A stretch of DNA of 64,000 nt from positions 2,822,424 through 2,886,423 of the forward strand of contig JAHBUP010000001.1 in the NCBI GenBank assembly GCA_019638015.1. Reading direction: 5' to 3'. The notes beneath the pieces were generated by a model. It worked only from the letters and a program-made list of their open reading frames with translations. It did not search any database and was not told the DNA's origin. The DNA comes from Melioribacteraceae bacterium (GTDB lineage: Bacteria; Bacteroidota; Ignavibacteria; Ignavibacteriales; Melioribacteraceae). A program made the position numbers and the translations under genes. Positions 1 through 9,810 of this stretch are shown here, piece after piece (the first letter of the stretch is position 1; each line of letters opens with the position of its first letter).

Positions 1-102
1 CTCAGCGAAATTGGGCGGCTTCAAAAAGAGAGAAAATACAACTTCAATAAGGATTATTTAACCACGATTAATACATGGATTAAAGTCCTAAAAGAGAAAT
101 AA
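1..102 (+). CDS. C-terminal end of an unidentified protein (partial)
   Basis: Frame 1 is open from the window edge to a TAA at 100-102, giving 33 residues that end in NTWIKVLKEK. The fragment is lysine-rich and probably helical. It is too short to assign to a family. The gene starts outside the window. It could also be a chance open frame, although length and composition resemble neighbouring coding sequence. Confidence 0.4.
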   Translation, partial: LSEIGRLQKERKYNFNKDYLTTINTWIKVLKEK

Positions 103-226
103 TGAGTTTTATGTGGGGATTAATAAAGCATAGTGGCTACTTAAAGAATAGTAAAAAATTAATAAAAAGATTTTAATTTGAGGATAAATAAATTTAACAT
201 AACTAATAAATTGAGTGGGTGTATAT

Positions 227-403
227 ATGGAAGCAAAAATTGAAGATGGAAAACTTATAATTACAATTGAATTGCAAGAACCAACCCCTAGCGCATCAGG
301 TAAAACTTTGGTTGTTGCTACTACTCATGGGAACATGACAACACAATGCGTGATTAATGGTAAAAATGTGGTCGTGGGGCTAAACGCCTATATAAAAAAA
401 TGA
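227..403 (+). CDS. Small conserved protein of unknown function (58 aa)
   Basis: This short ORF reads MEAKIEDGKLIITIEL, then TPSASGKTLVVATTHGN, and ends in GLNAYIKK. I recognise this pattern from a small conserved bacterial family with no known function: a beta-rich N-terminus, an SASGKTLVVA core and a GLNAYIK tail. The frame extends back to a GTG at 215. The ATG at 227 is preferred because a GAGTGGG purine run sits about 7 bases ahead of it. There is no signal peptide or membrane segment, so it is likely cytosolic. It stands alone, convergent with the STAS-like gene. Family resemblance is from memory; function is unknown. Confidence 0.7.
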   Translation: MEAKIEDGKLIITIELQEPTPSASGKTLVVATTHGNMTTQCVINGKNVVVGLNAYIKK

Positions 404-482
404 TTTGATTCTTCTTAATTCTCAAATAATTAATAACAATCGGGGGTTCTTTCATTTAATTAATTAAGCCAAAAAATTTCAT

Positions 483-848
483 CTATTGTTTGCTCAATAG
501 AGTCTCGGCATCTTCCAGAGTTGGGACATAACTTAAATTATATTGGTCTGTTTGCAAAGAATTATTAGCGAACTGAATTAAACCCATTTGTGATGTACCG
601 ACAACTCTCACAACTCTATTGACTCCTTTCTGAATTAGCATTACAATAATTTCCTTTAAAATAATACCCGCTTTTTCATCCGCCCGAATTAATTTAGAAA
701 TATCATTCACCACATCAAATCCAGGTTTGATATTACTTATTGTTGTTTCGATAGCATGCTTAGCATTCTGCGCCTCTTCAAAATTTAGGATGCCGGCTAT
801 GGTGATATAAATTCTATTTTGAGATTCATGCAATCTGACTTTGTACAT
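483..848 (-). CDS. STAS/SpoIIAA-like domain protein
   Basis: The 121-residue protein has an alternating beta/alpha pattern across its whole length: N-terminal strands around YKVRLHESQNRIYITIAG, a helix rich in E/A, the motif PGFDVVNDIS near residues 42-51, and a strand RVVRVVG in the second half. This layout matches the single-domain SpoIIAA-like (STAS-fold) proteins common in environmental bacteria. Such proteins are small protein-protein switches. No conserved phosphorylatable serine can be assigned with confidence. A GGGGT run precedes the ATG. It is transcribed away from the first histidine kinase, with a 325-base divergent region between them. A role in the signalling island is inferred from position only. 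Confidence 0.6.
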   Translation of the reverse strand: MYKVRLHESQNRIYITIAGILNFEEAQNAKHAIETTISNIKPGFDVVNDISKLIRADEKAGIILKEIIVMLIQKGVNRVVRVVGTSQMGLIQFANNSLQTDQYNLSYVPTLEDAETLLSKQ

Positions 849-1173
849 AATTAATTACCCCATTGGTGAAAAGTTCAACATGTTAAAAATTTACGTTATT
901 TAGTTACAAATGTTTTTAAATAAAAGCAAAAAAGATTTAACAGTGTAAACAATTTTGCACTCACTCCTCAATATACTTTTTTAGAATAGATTGTTTGAAT
1001 TATTACTATATAATTATTTCTTATTACGAGAATAAATTGTATGTTATTTACATACTGACATAGATTATAATAAGAAAGATAAAATGTACTTTATAACTTC
1101 TTTGTTGCATATATGAAACCAATTTGGAGAGGAGTAAAATTACCTGAATCTAGATTAATGGAAGTGGCGAATA
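849..1173. promoter_or_regulatory. Divergent intergenic region between STAS-like gene and first kinase
   Basis: This 325-base AT-rich stretch separates two divergent genes and must hold both promoters. A short inverted repeat, GTATG at 1039-1043 and CATAC at 1051-1055, could be an operator. A seven-codon mini-ORF (ATG at 1158, MEVANNE, stop at 1179-1181) overlaps the kinase start at 1174 in another frame. No conserved gene or RNA was seen. Confidence 0.4.
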
Positions 1174-4100
1174 ATGAATAATTGTGTGAACGAATTATTT
1201 TTATTAACGACAAATTTGTCACAGCTCCAAAATAAAGAGTTGGTAAAAAAGCTTTTTTTGGAAAGTCTAAATTCCATTTTCTTAAATGGCGAGTTTACTT
1301 GGGATGAAGAGGAAGAGAGTAAACACCCGAAAGAACACCATGTGATTATTTGTACCCGCAATAAATCTTTTGGGAAGCTTACATTTAATTCTAGATTAAT
1401 GGCAGAAGCTGAATCTTATGCAATGATTCAAAATGCCGCGAAAATTCTTGCCGTTATACTGGAAAAAATAGATTCGGATGAGTTGCTTCTCGATCAAAAG
1501 AATAAATTACAAAAATTCGTAGATGAACAAACCAAAGATCTTATTGCCAGCAGAGATGAAATAAAAAGTATTGCTGAGAACAGCCCCGATATTATTCAAC
1601 GTTTTGACAGACAAGCACGTCATTTATTTGTTAATAGTCACGTTTATAGTATAACAGGAATAAAGTCTAATGAATTTATTGGCAAAACACATAAAGAACT
1701 TGGATTTAATAAAGTACAAAGTGACTACTGGGAAAATAAAATTGAGGAAGTCTTTGAAACTAAAGTAATGCTTGAGACAGATTTTGAATTCCAACATGAC
1801 GACAAAACCATAATCTTTAACTTGAGGCTCATCCCGGAATTCGATGGCAGCGGTGAGGTGGCAACTGTTCTAAGTATTGCACGGGATATCACCGAGTCAA
1901 AGAAGCATGAAGCAAAATTAATCGATAGCGAAAGAAATATTAAGGAAACTCACAAAATTGCTCATCTGGGTAATTGGGAGCTAAATCATATAAGCAATAA
2001 ACTCATCTGGTCCGAGGGTATTTTTGAGATATTTGAAATAAGAGAGACAGATTTTGTGGCTACATACGAGGCATTTCTAAATTCAATACATCCTGAGGAT
2101 CGCGACTTTGTTAATAATGCGTATAAAGAATCACTGCTGAATAAAATTCCATATGAAATTTCCCACCGATTAAAGATGAATGATGGTAGAATTAAGTGGG
2201 TTAATGAAATTTGCAGAACCGAATTTGATGATAAAGGAAATCCTATCCGCTCTATCGGCATTGTTCAAGATATCACTGAAAGAAAACAGTATGAGCTGGC
2301 ATTAAAAGAAAGTGAGGAACGTTATAAAAGAATTACATCCGGCCTAACAGATTACCTCTATACAGTTAAAATTAAAGATGGGAATGTATTTGAGACAATT
2401 CACAATGAAGCATGTTTGACTGTTACAGGTTATTCTTCACAAGATTTCAATAATGATCCATATCTGTGGATAAATATGGTTTTCCCGGAGGATAGAGATT
2501 GGGTTGCCGGTATCTCTTCAAAAATACTAAATGGGTCAGACGTACCTCCAATCGAGCATAGAATAATCTGCAAGGATGGTAAAGTTAAGTGGATTAATCA
2601 CACACACATTCCTCATTTCAATTCAAATGGTGAAATTGATTCATATGATGGATTAATAAAAGATATTACTGAGCGCATGTATATCAAAGAAGCTTTACAG
2701 GAAAATGAAAATAAAATGCGGTTAATTGTTGAAGGGACTCCCTATTTATTTTTCTATACTCAAGATCCTAATGCAATCGTAACTTACGTTTCACCTTCTG
2801 TAGAGAGAATTACAGGTCATTCAGTTGAGGAATGGATTGGTCAATCTCATTGGTTTGCAACAGATAACGAAATAAATGAACTTGCAAAAATCGCTACACG
2901 CGCTCATTTGAGAGGCGAGTTTACCACAGGCCCTGTTATTGTTGAAATAGAACATGCAAAAAAACATCCAGTACTTTTGGAGACTTACGAAAATCCAATG
3001 ATTGTAAATGGTATTGTAGTTGGTGTTCAAGGTGTAGCTCATGACATTACTGAAAGAATTAATGCAGAGGCTAAGGTAAATAATGAAAGAAATATGCTAA
3101 GAACCCTCATAGACCATCTTCCGGAATCAGTTCACATTTACATTAAAGATAAGCAAAGCAGATATGTAATAAACAATCGTTCGCATCTGATATCATTGGG
3201 TTTATCCCGGCAAGAAGATGCTGTTGGAAAAACATCTTTAGATTTTTTCAAGAAGGAAAACGCCGAAGTTTACATTGCCGATGAGCAGGAAGTTATTAGA
3301 ACCGGTATCCCAATCATTGAAAAAGAAGAATATAGTTTTAATCACCAATATCCCGGAGAAAGAATTCACCTTACCACAAAGGTACCGATCCGTGATTTAA
3401 AAGGAGAAGTAATTGGCATTGTTGGAATGAGCAACGATATTACCGAACGCAAGCATTCTGAAATTGAACTTGATAATTACCGACATCATTTAGAAGATTT
3501 GGTACGAACTAGAACTGAAGAATTGGAAAGAGCCAACGAATCATTGAGATCTCTTGTTGAGAAAGAAAAAGAGTTGAGTGAAATTAAATCAAGGTTTATC
3601 TCAACCACTTCCCACGAATTTAGAACACCATTAACCTCAATTCTATCTTCAGTAGAATTGCTAAAACGACTTGGGGTAAAGTGGAGTGACGAAAAAAAGA
3701 ATGAACACTACAATAGAATTATTGGTTCGGTGGATTATCTAACAAACCTTCTCGATGATATATTAACTCTTAACAGAGCAGATTCCGGTAAAATTATCTT
3801 TAACCCGGAAAAAATAAATTTTTATGCCTTAGTGGAAAGTTGTTTAACAGATGCCCGATTATTGATGACAAGTGCTCATGAATTAAAATATAATTATCGT
3901 TCAAAGCACAAGGAGTTTTTTTTAGATCCAAAACTTATGAGATTTGTTTTTAACAACTTATTATCCAACGCCATAAAATTCTCTCCTGATGGAGGGACTA
4001 TCGATCTCAATATTTCAGTTATGAAAAATAAACTACTAATTAAAGTAAGTGATCATGGATTGGGAATTCCAAAAGAGGAGTTAGAAAATATCTTCGATTC

Positions 4101-4266
4101 TTTTTATAGGTCGAAGAAAGTAGCTGCTATTTCGGGTTCTGGATTGGGGCTTGCAATTGTAAAGCGATCTGTAGACCTTCACAACGGGGAGATAGTTGTG
4201 AAGAGTGAGTTAAACAAAGGAACTACTTTTATTGTTACTTTACCACTGCTTTCAACAGCAGAGTAA
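1174..4266 (+). CDS. Multi-PAS sensor histidine kinase
   Basis: The 1030-residue kinase has no obvious membrane segment and is probably cytosolic. Residues 1-110 are a weak GAF-like region followed by a coil. Five PAS domains end in DIT(E)-type linkers near residues 236, 366, 500, 625 and 756. A coiled coil (about 762-805) leads to a HisKA domain with the SHEFRTPL motif; the phospho-acceptor is His814. The ATPase domain carries the N box near 927-932, DHGLGIP from Asp960 and GSGLGLAIV from 988. No receiver follows. The HisKA/ATPase module closely resembles those of the kinases at 5612, 10434 and 14244, which points to local family expansion. Its ligand and partner regulator are unknown. Confidence 0.9.
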   Translation: MNNCVNELFLLTTNLSQLQNKELVKKLFLESLNSIFLNGEFTWDEEEESKHPKEHHVIICTRNKSFGKLTFNSRLMAEAESYAMIQNAAKILAVILEKIDSDELLLDQKNKLQKFVDEQTKDLIASRDEIKSIAENSPDIIQRFDRQARHLFVNSHVYSITGIKSNEFIGKTHKELGFNKVQSDYWENKIEEVFETKVMLETDFEFQHDDKTIIFNLRLIPEFDGSGEVATVLSIARDITESKKHEAKLIDSERNIKETHKIAHLGNWELNHISNKLIWSEGIFEIFEIRETDFVATYEAFLNSIHPEDRDFVNNAYKESLLNKIPYEISHRLKMNDGRIKWVNEICRTEFDDKGNPIRSIGIVQDITERKQYELALKESEERYKRITSGLTDYLYTVKIKDGNVFETIHNEACLTVTGYSSQDFNNDPYLWINMVFPEDRDWVAGISSKILNGSDVPPIEHRIICKDGKVKWINHTHIPHFNSNGEIDSYDGLIKDITERMYIKEALQENENKMRLIVEGTPYLFFYTQDPNAIVTYVSPSVERITGHSVEEWIGQSHWFATDNEINELAKIATRAHLRGEFTTGPVIVEIEHAKKHPVLLETYENPMIVNGIVVGVQGVAHDITERINAEAKVNNERNMLRTLIDHLPESVHIYIKDKQSRYVINNRSHLISLGLSRQEDAVGKTSLDFFKKENAEVYIADEQEVIRTGIPIIEKEEYSFNHQYPGERIHLTTKVPIRDLKGEVIGIVGMSNDITERKHSEIELDNYRHHLEDLVRTRTEELERANESLRSLVEKEKELSEIKSRFISTTSHEFRTPLTSILSSVELLKRLGVKWSDEKKNEHYNRIIGSVDYLTNLLDDILTLNRADSGKIIFNPEKINFYALVESCLTDARLLMTSAHELKYNYRSKHKEFFLDPKLMRFVFNNLLSNAIKFSPDGGTIDLNISVMKNKLLIKVSDHGLGIPKEELENIFDSFYRSKKVAAISGSGLGLAIVKRSVDLHNGEIVVKSELNKGTTFIVTLPLLSTAE

Positions 4267-4311
4267 AGATTTACTGTATTAAATAATTTCTGTTTCTAAA
4301 GCTAAATCAAA

Positions 4312-5202
4312 TTAGTAGCCGGTTTCGACAGGCGATTTCATTTTGCTCAATCCAATCTCTTTAATAAGATCATCATATGTTATAAGCCGAATGTTATTCA
4401 ACTCAAATAAATTTTCATTCATCACAGAAACGAGCGCCCGCAGTTCAGATTCTCTATGTTTACTCATTTCATTCAGTCCAAATGAATTCATATCTATCAT
4501 AGCCTGTAATTCATCATTATCTACACCTATATGGCATACGAGCAAACTAATTTTTTCCGATGGTAAATTTTTTAGTGTAAATATCAATGAATCTCTTTTT
4601 GAATCGATCGGATCAGAGTACATATTCTTTACATCCTCCTCTCCAAAATAACGAGATATTCCCAATCCATATTCAGTAGCTAATTTTTCCACTATGTTTC
4701 TTAATTCAGGTCTATCAACCGCGGTTCCCATATGATAATCAACATACGATACTTTAAGCCCACTTTTTACAGCCCTATCTATTTGAGCACGCAATTCAAT
4801 TTCAACTTCCTCCAACTTTGGATTGTTGTTAAAAAAAGCGGCCCTTGATGGGAAAAAATATCCATGCTCATCAACTAAAGAAGGAACCTTATCCTTTCCG
4901 GCTACAGGTCCCCAGCGATAATTTTTCCATTCTGAATTTAGGGTCAAATGAATTCCGGCTGTTATTTCGGGATGAGATTTAAGAAGATCAACCCCCTCCT
5001 GGTACCATGCACATGGGAACATCACTGAAGCTGAAAATATTAATCCGGTTTCAATTAATTCTTTAGCGGCAAGATTAACAGCATGTGACATTCCTATATC
5101 GTCACATCTTATGAGAAGTAGTTTTTGTGATTCTTTCTCCTGCCCAAACAGATTAAGAGTCATATATATAATCAGGAATAAACTTACAAGTTTGCATCTC
5201 AT
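4312..5202 (-). CDS. Exported YdjC/ChbG-type carbohydrate deacetylase
   Basis: The mature protein matches the YdjC/ChbG family, which removes acetyl groups from N-acetylated sugars or oligosaccharides in a metal-dependent way. Visible motifs are RCDDIG near the start of the mature part, HLTLNSEW in the first third and DYHMGTAVDRPE in the middle, holding the metal-binding Asp/His residues. An N-terminal signal peptide (MRCKLVSLFLIIYMTLNLFG) implies export. The frame extends to a TTG at 5214. I chose the ATG at 5202 because a GGGAGG run lies directly ahead of it, inside the longer frame. It is the only non-signalling gene in this part of the window. The natural substrate cannot be read from sequence. 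Confidence 0.85.
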   Translation of the reverse strand: MRCKLVSLFLIIYMTLNLFGQEKESQKLLLIRCDDIGMSHAVNLAAKELIETGLIFSASVMFPCAWYQEGVDLLKSHPEITAGIHLTLNSEWKNYRWGPVAGKDKVPSLVDEHGYFFPSRAAFFNNNPKLEEVEIELRAQIDRAVKSGLKVSYVDYHMGTAVDRPELRNIVEKLATEYGLGISRYFGEEDVKNMYSDPIDSKRDSLIFTLKNLPSEKISLLVCHIGVDNDELQAMIDMNSFGLNEMSKHRESELRALVSVMNENLFELNNIRLITYDDLIKEIGLSKMKSPVETGY

Positions 5203-5271
5203 AACACCTCCCAAATGATATAACTTAAATTACACTATATTTTTACCTTGATGAAATAATATTCACATTAA

Positions 5272-5331
5272 TTTAATCACATCATATTTGTTGAGCGTAC
5301 TTACAAGAGTATTGTTGAAAAGCCGTGGTTG
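5272..5331 (+). pseudogene. RadC C-terminal relic, copy A
   Basis: In frame from 5272 the DNA reads FNHIIFVERTYKSIVEK, which matches the extreme C-terminus of RadC/JAB-domain proteins (DHIIF...Y.SF.E.G). An in-frame TAA lies just before it at 5269-5271, so nothing upstream can be translated with it. The same tail appears in the larger relic at 9940-10159, placed at the same position ahead of the second PocR kinase. It is evidently a duplicated scar, not a gene. Confidence 0.6.
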
Positions 5332-5415
5332 TGGTTAAATGATAGAGCAATTTTTTCAACTGGACGAGAAAAAAATAAGAAATCCTCTTAAATTTTTTAT
5401 TTAAATCATTCTTTG

Positions 5416-5473
5416 CATAATGAGATATAAATAATCTTTAAATTATTCATATCTTGGTACGATAATAAGATAC
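5416..5473 (+). promoter_or_regulatory. Conserved regulatory block upstream of PocR kinase A
   Basis: This block is AT-rich and closely matches 10239-10295 ahead of the paralogous kinase, although the DNA on either side has diverged. It contains TATCTT at 5450-5455 and AAGATA at 5467-5472, an 11-base-spaced inverted repeat, and a second weaker one (AATAAT ... ATTATT). Preservation in both copies suggests a promoter or operator. This is inferred from the comparison of two copies only. Confidence 0.45.
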
Positions 5474-5582
5474 AAATTAACTTGATAATTAAGGGCACTC
5501 TACTAAATTATTATGAATATTGTGCTATCAAGACCTTTATTGCTTGAAATTGGTGAGGTAATTCGGGACAATGATTACCGAA

Positions 5583-5682
5583 CATTCAACATATAATGTG
5601 AGTAATTTATTATGGACCACAAATTAGAAGATATTGTAGATGTAAAGTTACTCCAAGAATTACAAGAAAAGTTAAATGTAAT
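5583..5682 (+). repeat. Direct repeat, copy A (leader and start of PocR kinase)
   Basis: These 100 bases match 10405-10504 with a single difference, at 5596. The repeat spans the leader, the start codon and the first 23 codons of both PocR kinases. The uninterrupted identity of 86 bases at 5597-5682 is higher than in the rest of either gene, which points to recent exchange or strong selection. Confidence 0.9.
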
Positions 5683-8600
5683 TTACTCTTTCCCTTCCGC
5701 AATAATTGATAATGATGGTAAGGTTCTCACGGCAGTAGCCTGGCAAGATATCTGCACTAAATTTCACCGTATAAATCCCGAATCTGAAAAAGAATGTATT
5801 AAAAGTGATCATTATATCTTTGAACACCTCAAAGAAGCCAACCCCGCAGTAAGTTACAAATGTCCTCACGGCCTGGTTGATAACGCTACTCCTATAATAA
5901 TTGATGGGAAACATTATGGTAATTTCTTTACCGGTCAGTTTTTTCTTGAAACAAAACCTGATATGGAATTTTTCAGACAACAGGCAAAAAAGTTTGGATT
6001 TGATGAAGCCAGTTACTTAGAAGCAGTTCAAAAAGTACCAGTATGGTCAGAAGAAAAATTACACCAATATTTAGATTTCATTAAAGGGTTCATTGATATA
6101 ATTGCCGGTATTGGGATTAAAAACTTAAAAGAGATTGAGGTAAACAGAAATCTTAATGAAAGTGAAAAAAGATTTAAGGCAATAGTTGAGTGTACATCGG
6201 ACTGGGTTTGGGAAATTGATGAGAAAGGCAAATATTGTTTCTGCTCTGAAAATGTTGAAAATCTTTTGGGGTATAAGGCTGAGGAAATATTAGGCAAAAC
6301 ACCTTTCGATTTGATGCTCCCAGAAGATGTTGAAAAGAATAAAAAAGCATTTTTCGACATTTTAGCCGCAAAAGATGCAATAGAAGATTTTGAAAATTGG
6401 AATTTGCACAAAGATGGCCGAAAGATTTGTCTTCTAACTAATGGTTTTCCAATATTTGATGAAAAAGGAAATGTAATAGGTTATAAAGGAGCAGATAAAG
6501 ATATAACAGAACGGAAACAAAACGAATTATTGCTTCAAAAGAAAAGCGAAGAAATAGCTGAACAAAACGAAAAGCTGCTTCAAACAAATCTGGAACTTAT
6601 TGCAGCCAAAGAAGGATCCGAAAGAAAAGAAGTCTATTTGCAAACATTATTATCAGTCATAGAAGAAACAATTGTAAGTAGAGATTTAAATAATGAGGTT
6701 GTTTATTTTAATAAAGCATTCGACAATACTACAAGAAATATATTCAATGAACCTGCTTTTGTGGGAATGAATACACTAAAATTACTACCTAAAGAAGCAA
6801 AAGAATTTTGGGAAGATATTTTATTACAAGTCAAAAATGGAAAAATTAATAGTTATGAATATGAATTTCCAACTATTGATAATAAAGTAAATTATTATGT
6901 TACTTCTCATATACCAATAAGATATGACAAAAAAATTATTGGGACTCTTGAAATAACTAAGGATATATCCAACTATAAACAAAGAGAATTAGAATTAAAA
7001 ACAGCAAAACTCAAAGCAGAAGAAAGTGAAGAAAGATTTAAGCTGGCCATGAGAGCATCAAATGATGGTTTGTTTGACTGGAATCTTGAAACCAACGAAA
7101 TCTATTACTCTCCTGCATGGAAAAAAATGCTGGGGTATGAAGATCATGAGTTACCTAATGATTTTTCAGTTTGGGAAAATAGCACAGACCCTGGAGACGT
7201 CAAGAAATCGTTGGAACTCCAGCAGAAGCTTATCTCGAGACAAATCGACAGATTTGAGACAGAATTTAGAATGAAGCATAAAGATGGACATTGGGTTGAT
7301 ATCCTCTCTCGTGCAGAAGCCATTTTTAACGACAATGGAAAAGCCATTAGAATGATCGGAACCCATGTTGATATAACCGAGCGTAAGCTGGTCGAAGAAA
7401 CCTTACGAATTAGTGAATCACGATATGCCCTTCTTATTCAGAATCTAGATGCTGGAATTGTTATTCATGCCCCGGATACTTCAATCATAATGAACAATCA
7501 AAGAGCATCTGAAATTTTGGGATTAAGCGATGCTCAACTTAGAGGAAAAGCCGCAACAGATCCAAGCTGGAGATTTGTGAATGAACAGAGAATTCCTTTA
7601 ACCCATGACGAGTATCCTGTTAACCGGGTTTTAGCAAATAAACAGCCAATAAAAGATCAGTTAGTTGGGATACATCAACCTGGTCAAAGTTGTTTTGTTT
7701 GGGCAACAGTAAGTGGATTTCCGGTACTCAATGAATCTGGCGAGATAACAGAAATCTTGATCAGTTTTTTTGATATCACTGAACAAAAGCAAGCCGAAAT
7801 AGCACTCTCGAATAAAGAAAGATATCAACGAGCGTTGCTGGATAACTTTCCATTTGCAGTATGGTTGAAAGACACTGAAAGCAGATTTCTTGCGGTTAAT
7901 CAGACTTTTGCCAATACATTTAAAGTACCTTCTGCTGATATGCTGATTGGAAAGACTGATTTTGATATTGCAATCCAAAGCGTAGCAGAATTGTACCGAG
8001 CCAATGACCGTGCCGTTATGCTCTCCCGTCAGAAACAGGTAAATGAAGAGATTGTAGCTGGACTTGGAGAACTGAATTGGGCTGAGACTTATAAAGCCCC
8101 CGTGGTAAGTGAAAGTGGTGAATTGTTAGGGACAGTAGGTTTTTTCAGAGATATATCAGAACGCAAGCTAGCAGAACAAGCATTAATTAAGAGTGAAGCT
8201 ATAAAAAACGCAATGGTTTCTAATCTTAGTGATGTGATAGTCATTATAGACAAAAATGGAATAAATAAGTATAAAAGCCCAAATGTTACAAAGTTGTTCG
8301 GGTGGAATCCGGAAGAACTGGTTGGCAAAAATACGTGGGATAATATTCATCCAGACGATTTGGAAGCTGGACAGAAATTTTTAGGCACAATCTTAACTGA
8401 ACCCAATGCTACAGGAACTACTGAACTCCGATACAAACGGAAAGACGGAAATTATGTATGGATAGAGATAAGTGTCATAAATCTTTTACATGATAAGTAT
8501 ATTGATGGGATTTTGGGAAATTACAAAGACATAACCGAACGCAAGCAAGCAGAAGTGGCTCTTGCACAGAGTAGGTCGGAACTAAAGGCTATTTACGAAT

Positions 8601-9784
8601 ACTCACCTGTTATGATGTGCCTCGTTGATGAAAACCGACAGATAATATTTGCAAACCCTGCATTTACGACTTTAACAGGGACAACCGAAGAATTTTTAAA
8701 GGGCGGTTATGCTTGTGGAGTATTTGGATGCATTAATGCAATGGACGATGTCCGGGGTTGTGGATTCGGATCGAATTGCCAGAATTGCCAATTAAGAATA
8801 GCCATGGACGACACTCTTAAAAATGGGACAGGACACACTAACGTGGAATATCATACTACTCTTTTACATAATGGAGAAACTAGAAAGGTGTCTTTACTCG
8901 GATCTACCGCACTTATCGAAAGCGATAGTCATCGCAACCTGTTATTATGTTTACACGATATCACCGAACGTAAACAAGCCGAGATAGATCTCGAATCGCA
9001 TAGAAACCACCTGGAAGATTTAGTAAAAGTTAGAACCGACGAGTTGGAAAAAGCAAATGACTCATTAAGAAAAGTGGTAGATAAAGAAAGAGAACTTAAC
9101 GAATTGAAGTCAAGGTTTTTGTCTACTACTTCTCATGAGTTTAGAACTCCTTTAACGGCAGTACTTTCATCAACAGAACTACTCCAACGTTTTGGTACTA
9201 AATGGAGTGATGAAAAGAAAGATGAACATTACAATCGGATAATAACATCAGTTGAATACCTCACAAAACTTCTTGATGACATATTAACGCTTAATCGAGC
9301 CGAATCGGGAAAGATAAGTTATCAACCCGAACCAGTGGACCTGCACAAGCTTGCTGAAGAGTGCCTTAAAGATGCAAAACTATTTATGAATGAAAAGCAC
9401 GAACCGAAGTTTAATTACAAGTCCAAACAGAAAGAATTTCAATTAGATCCGAAATTAATGAAATTTGTTTTTAACAATTTGCTTTCTAATGCCGCTAAGT
9501 ATTCCCCTCAAGGAGGTTTAGTTGAGTTAAAAATTTCTTTGAATAAAATGCATATTTTAATACAAGTTAGTGATGAAGGAATAGGGGTCCCACCGGAAGA
9601 TTTAGATAAAATCTTTGAAGCATTCTACCGCACAAAAACCACAAATGAAATTGCCGGCACCGGATTAGGTTTATCAATTGTAAAGCGAGCTGTGGATTTT
9701 CATGGCGGCGAGATAAAAGTTGAAAGTAAATTAGGTGAAGGGACTAGATTCTTAGTGCAAATACCTATTCTTGAATCGAAGTAA
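5612..9784 (+). CDS. PocR-domain multi-PAS histidine kinase, paralogue A
   Basis: The 1390-residue kinase starts with a PocR-type sensory domain (about 8-170). It has the family cysteines at 48, 62 and 84, the CPHGL motif and a G..FTGQ motif; this domain binds small molecules in known members. Seven PAS domains follow, with linkers near residues 295, 450, 588, 722, 848, 975 and 1118. The seventh carries five cysteines (1035, 1040, 1050, 1056, 1059). HisKA has SHEFRTPL with the phospho-acceptor His1175, followed by an ATPase domain ending in GTGLGLSIV and GEGTRF. No receiver or membrane segment is visible. It is a paralogue of the kinase at 10434. A terminator follows at 9811. Ligand and partner are unknown. 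Confidence 0.9.
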   Translation: MDHKLEDIVDVKLLQELQEKLNVIYSFPSAIIDNDGKVLTAVAWQDICTKFHRINPESEKECIKSDHYIFEHLKEANPAVSYKCPHGLVDNATPIIIDGKHYGNFFTGQFFLETKPDMEFFRQQAKKFGFDEASYLEAVQKVPVWSEEKLHQYLDFIKGFIDIIAGIGIKNLKEIEVNRNLNESEKRFKAIVECTSDWVWEIDEKGKYCFCSENVENLLGYKAEEILGKTPFDLMLPEDVEKNKKAFFDILAAKDAIEDFENWNLHKDGRKICLLTNGFPIFDEKGNVIGYKGADKDITERKQNELLLQKKSEEIAEQNEKLLQTNLELIAAKEGSERKEVYLQTLLSVIEETIVSRDLNNEVVYFNKAFDNTTRNIFNEPAFVGMNTLKLLPKEAKEFWEDILLQVKNGKINSYEYEFPTIDNKVNYYVTSHIPIRYDKKIIGTLEITKDISNYKQRELELKTAKLKAEESEERFKLAMRASNDGLFDWNLETNEIYYSPAWKKMLGYEDHELPNDFSVWENSTDPGDVKKSLELQQKLISRQIDRFETEFRMKHKDGHWVDILSRAEAIFNDNGKAIRMIGTHVDITERKLVEETLRISESRYALLIQNLDAGIVIHAPDTSIIMNNQRASEILGLSDAQLRGKAATDPSWRFVNEQRIPLTHDEYPVNRVLANKQPIKDQLVGIHQPGQSCFVWATVSGFPVLNESGEITEILISFFDITEQKQAEIALSNKERYQRALLDNFPFAVWLKDTESRFLAVNQTFANTFKVPSADMLIGKTDFDIAIQSVAELYRANDRAVMLSRQKQVNEEIVAGLGELNWAETYKAPVVSESGELLGTVGFFRDISERKLAEQALIKSEAIKNAMVSNLSDVIVIIDKNGINKYKSPNVTKLFGWNPEELVGKNTWDNIHPDDLEAGQKFLGTILTEPNATGTTELRYKRKDGNYVWIEISVINLLHDKYIDGILGNYKDITERKQAEVALAQSRSELKAIYEYSPVMMCLVDENRQIIFANPAFTTLTGTTEEFLKGGYACGVFGCINAMDDVRGCGFGSNCQNCQLRIAMDDTLKNGTGHTNVEYHTTLLHNGETRKVSLLGSTALIESDSHRNLLLCLHDITERKQAEIDLESHRNHLEDLVKVRTDELEKANDSLRKVVDKERELNELKSRFLSTTSHEFRTPLTAVLSSTELLQRFGTKWSDEKKDEHYNRIITSVEYLTKLLDDILTLNRAESGKISYQPEPVDLHKLAEECLKDAKLFMNEKHEPKFNYKSKQKEFQLDPKLMKFVFNNLLSNAAKYSPQGGLVELKISLNKMHILIQVSDEGIGVPPEDLDKIFEAFYRTKTTNEIAGTGLGLSIVKRAVDFHGGEIKVESKLGEGTRFLVQIPILESK

Positions 9785-9810
9785 TAATAAATATATAAAT
9801 TTCAAGATTA

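Noticed and set aside
1986..2261. Minus-strand ORF inside the first kinase
   Set aside because: It is antisense to well-supported PAS domain coding sequence, has no known motif and follows the codon pattern of the plus-strand gene. The same holds for other antisense frames within the large genes.
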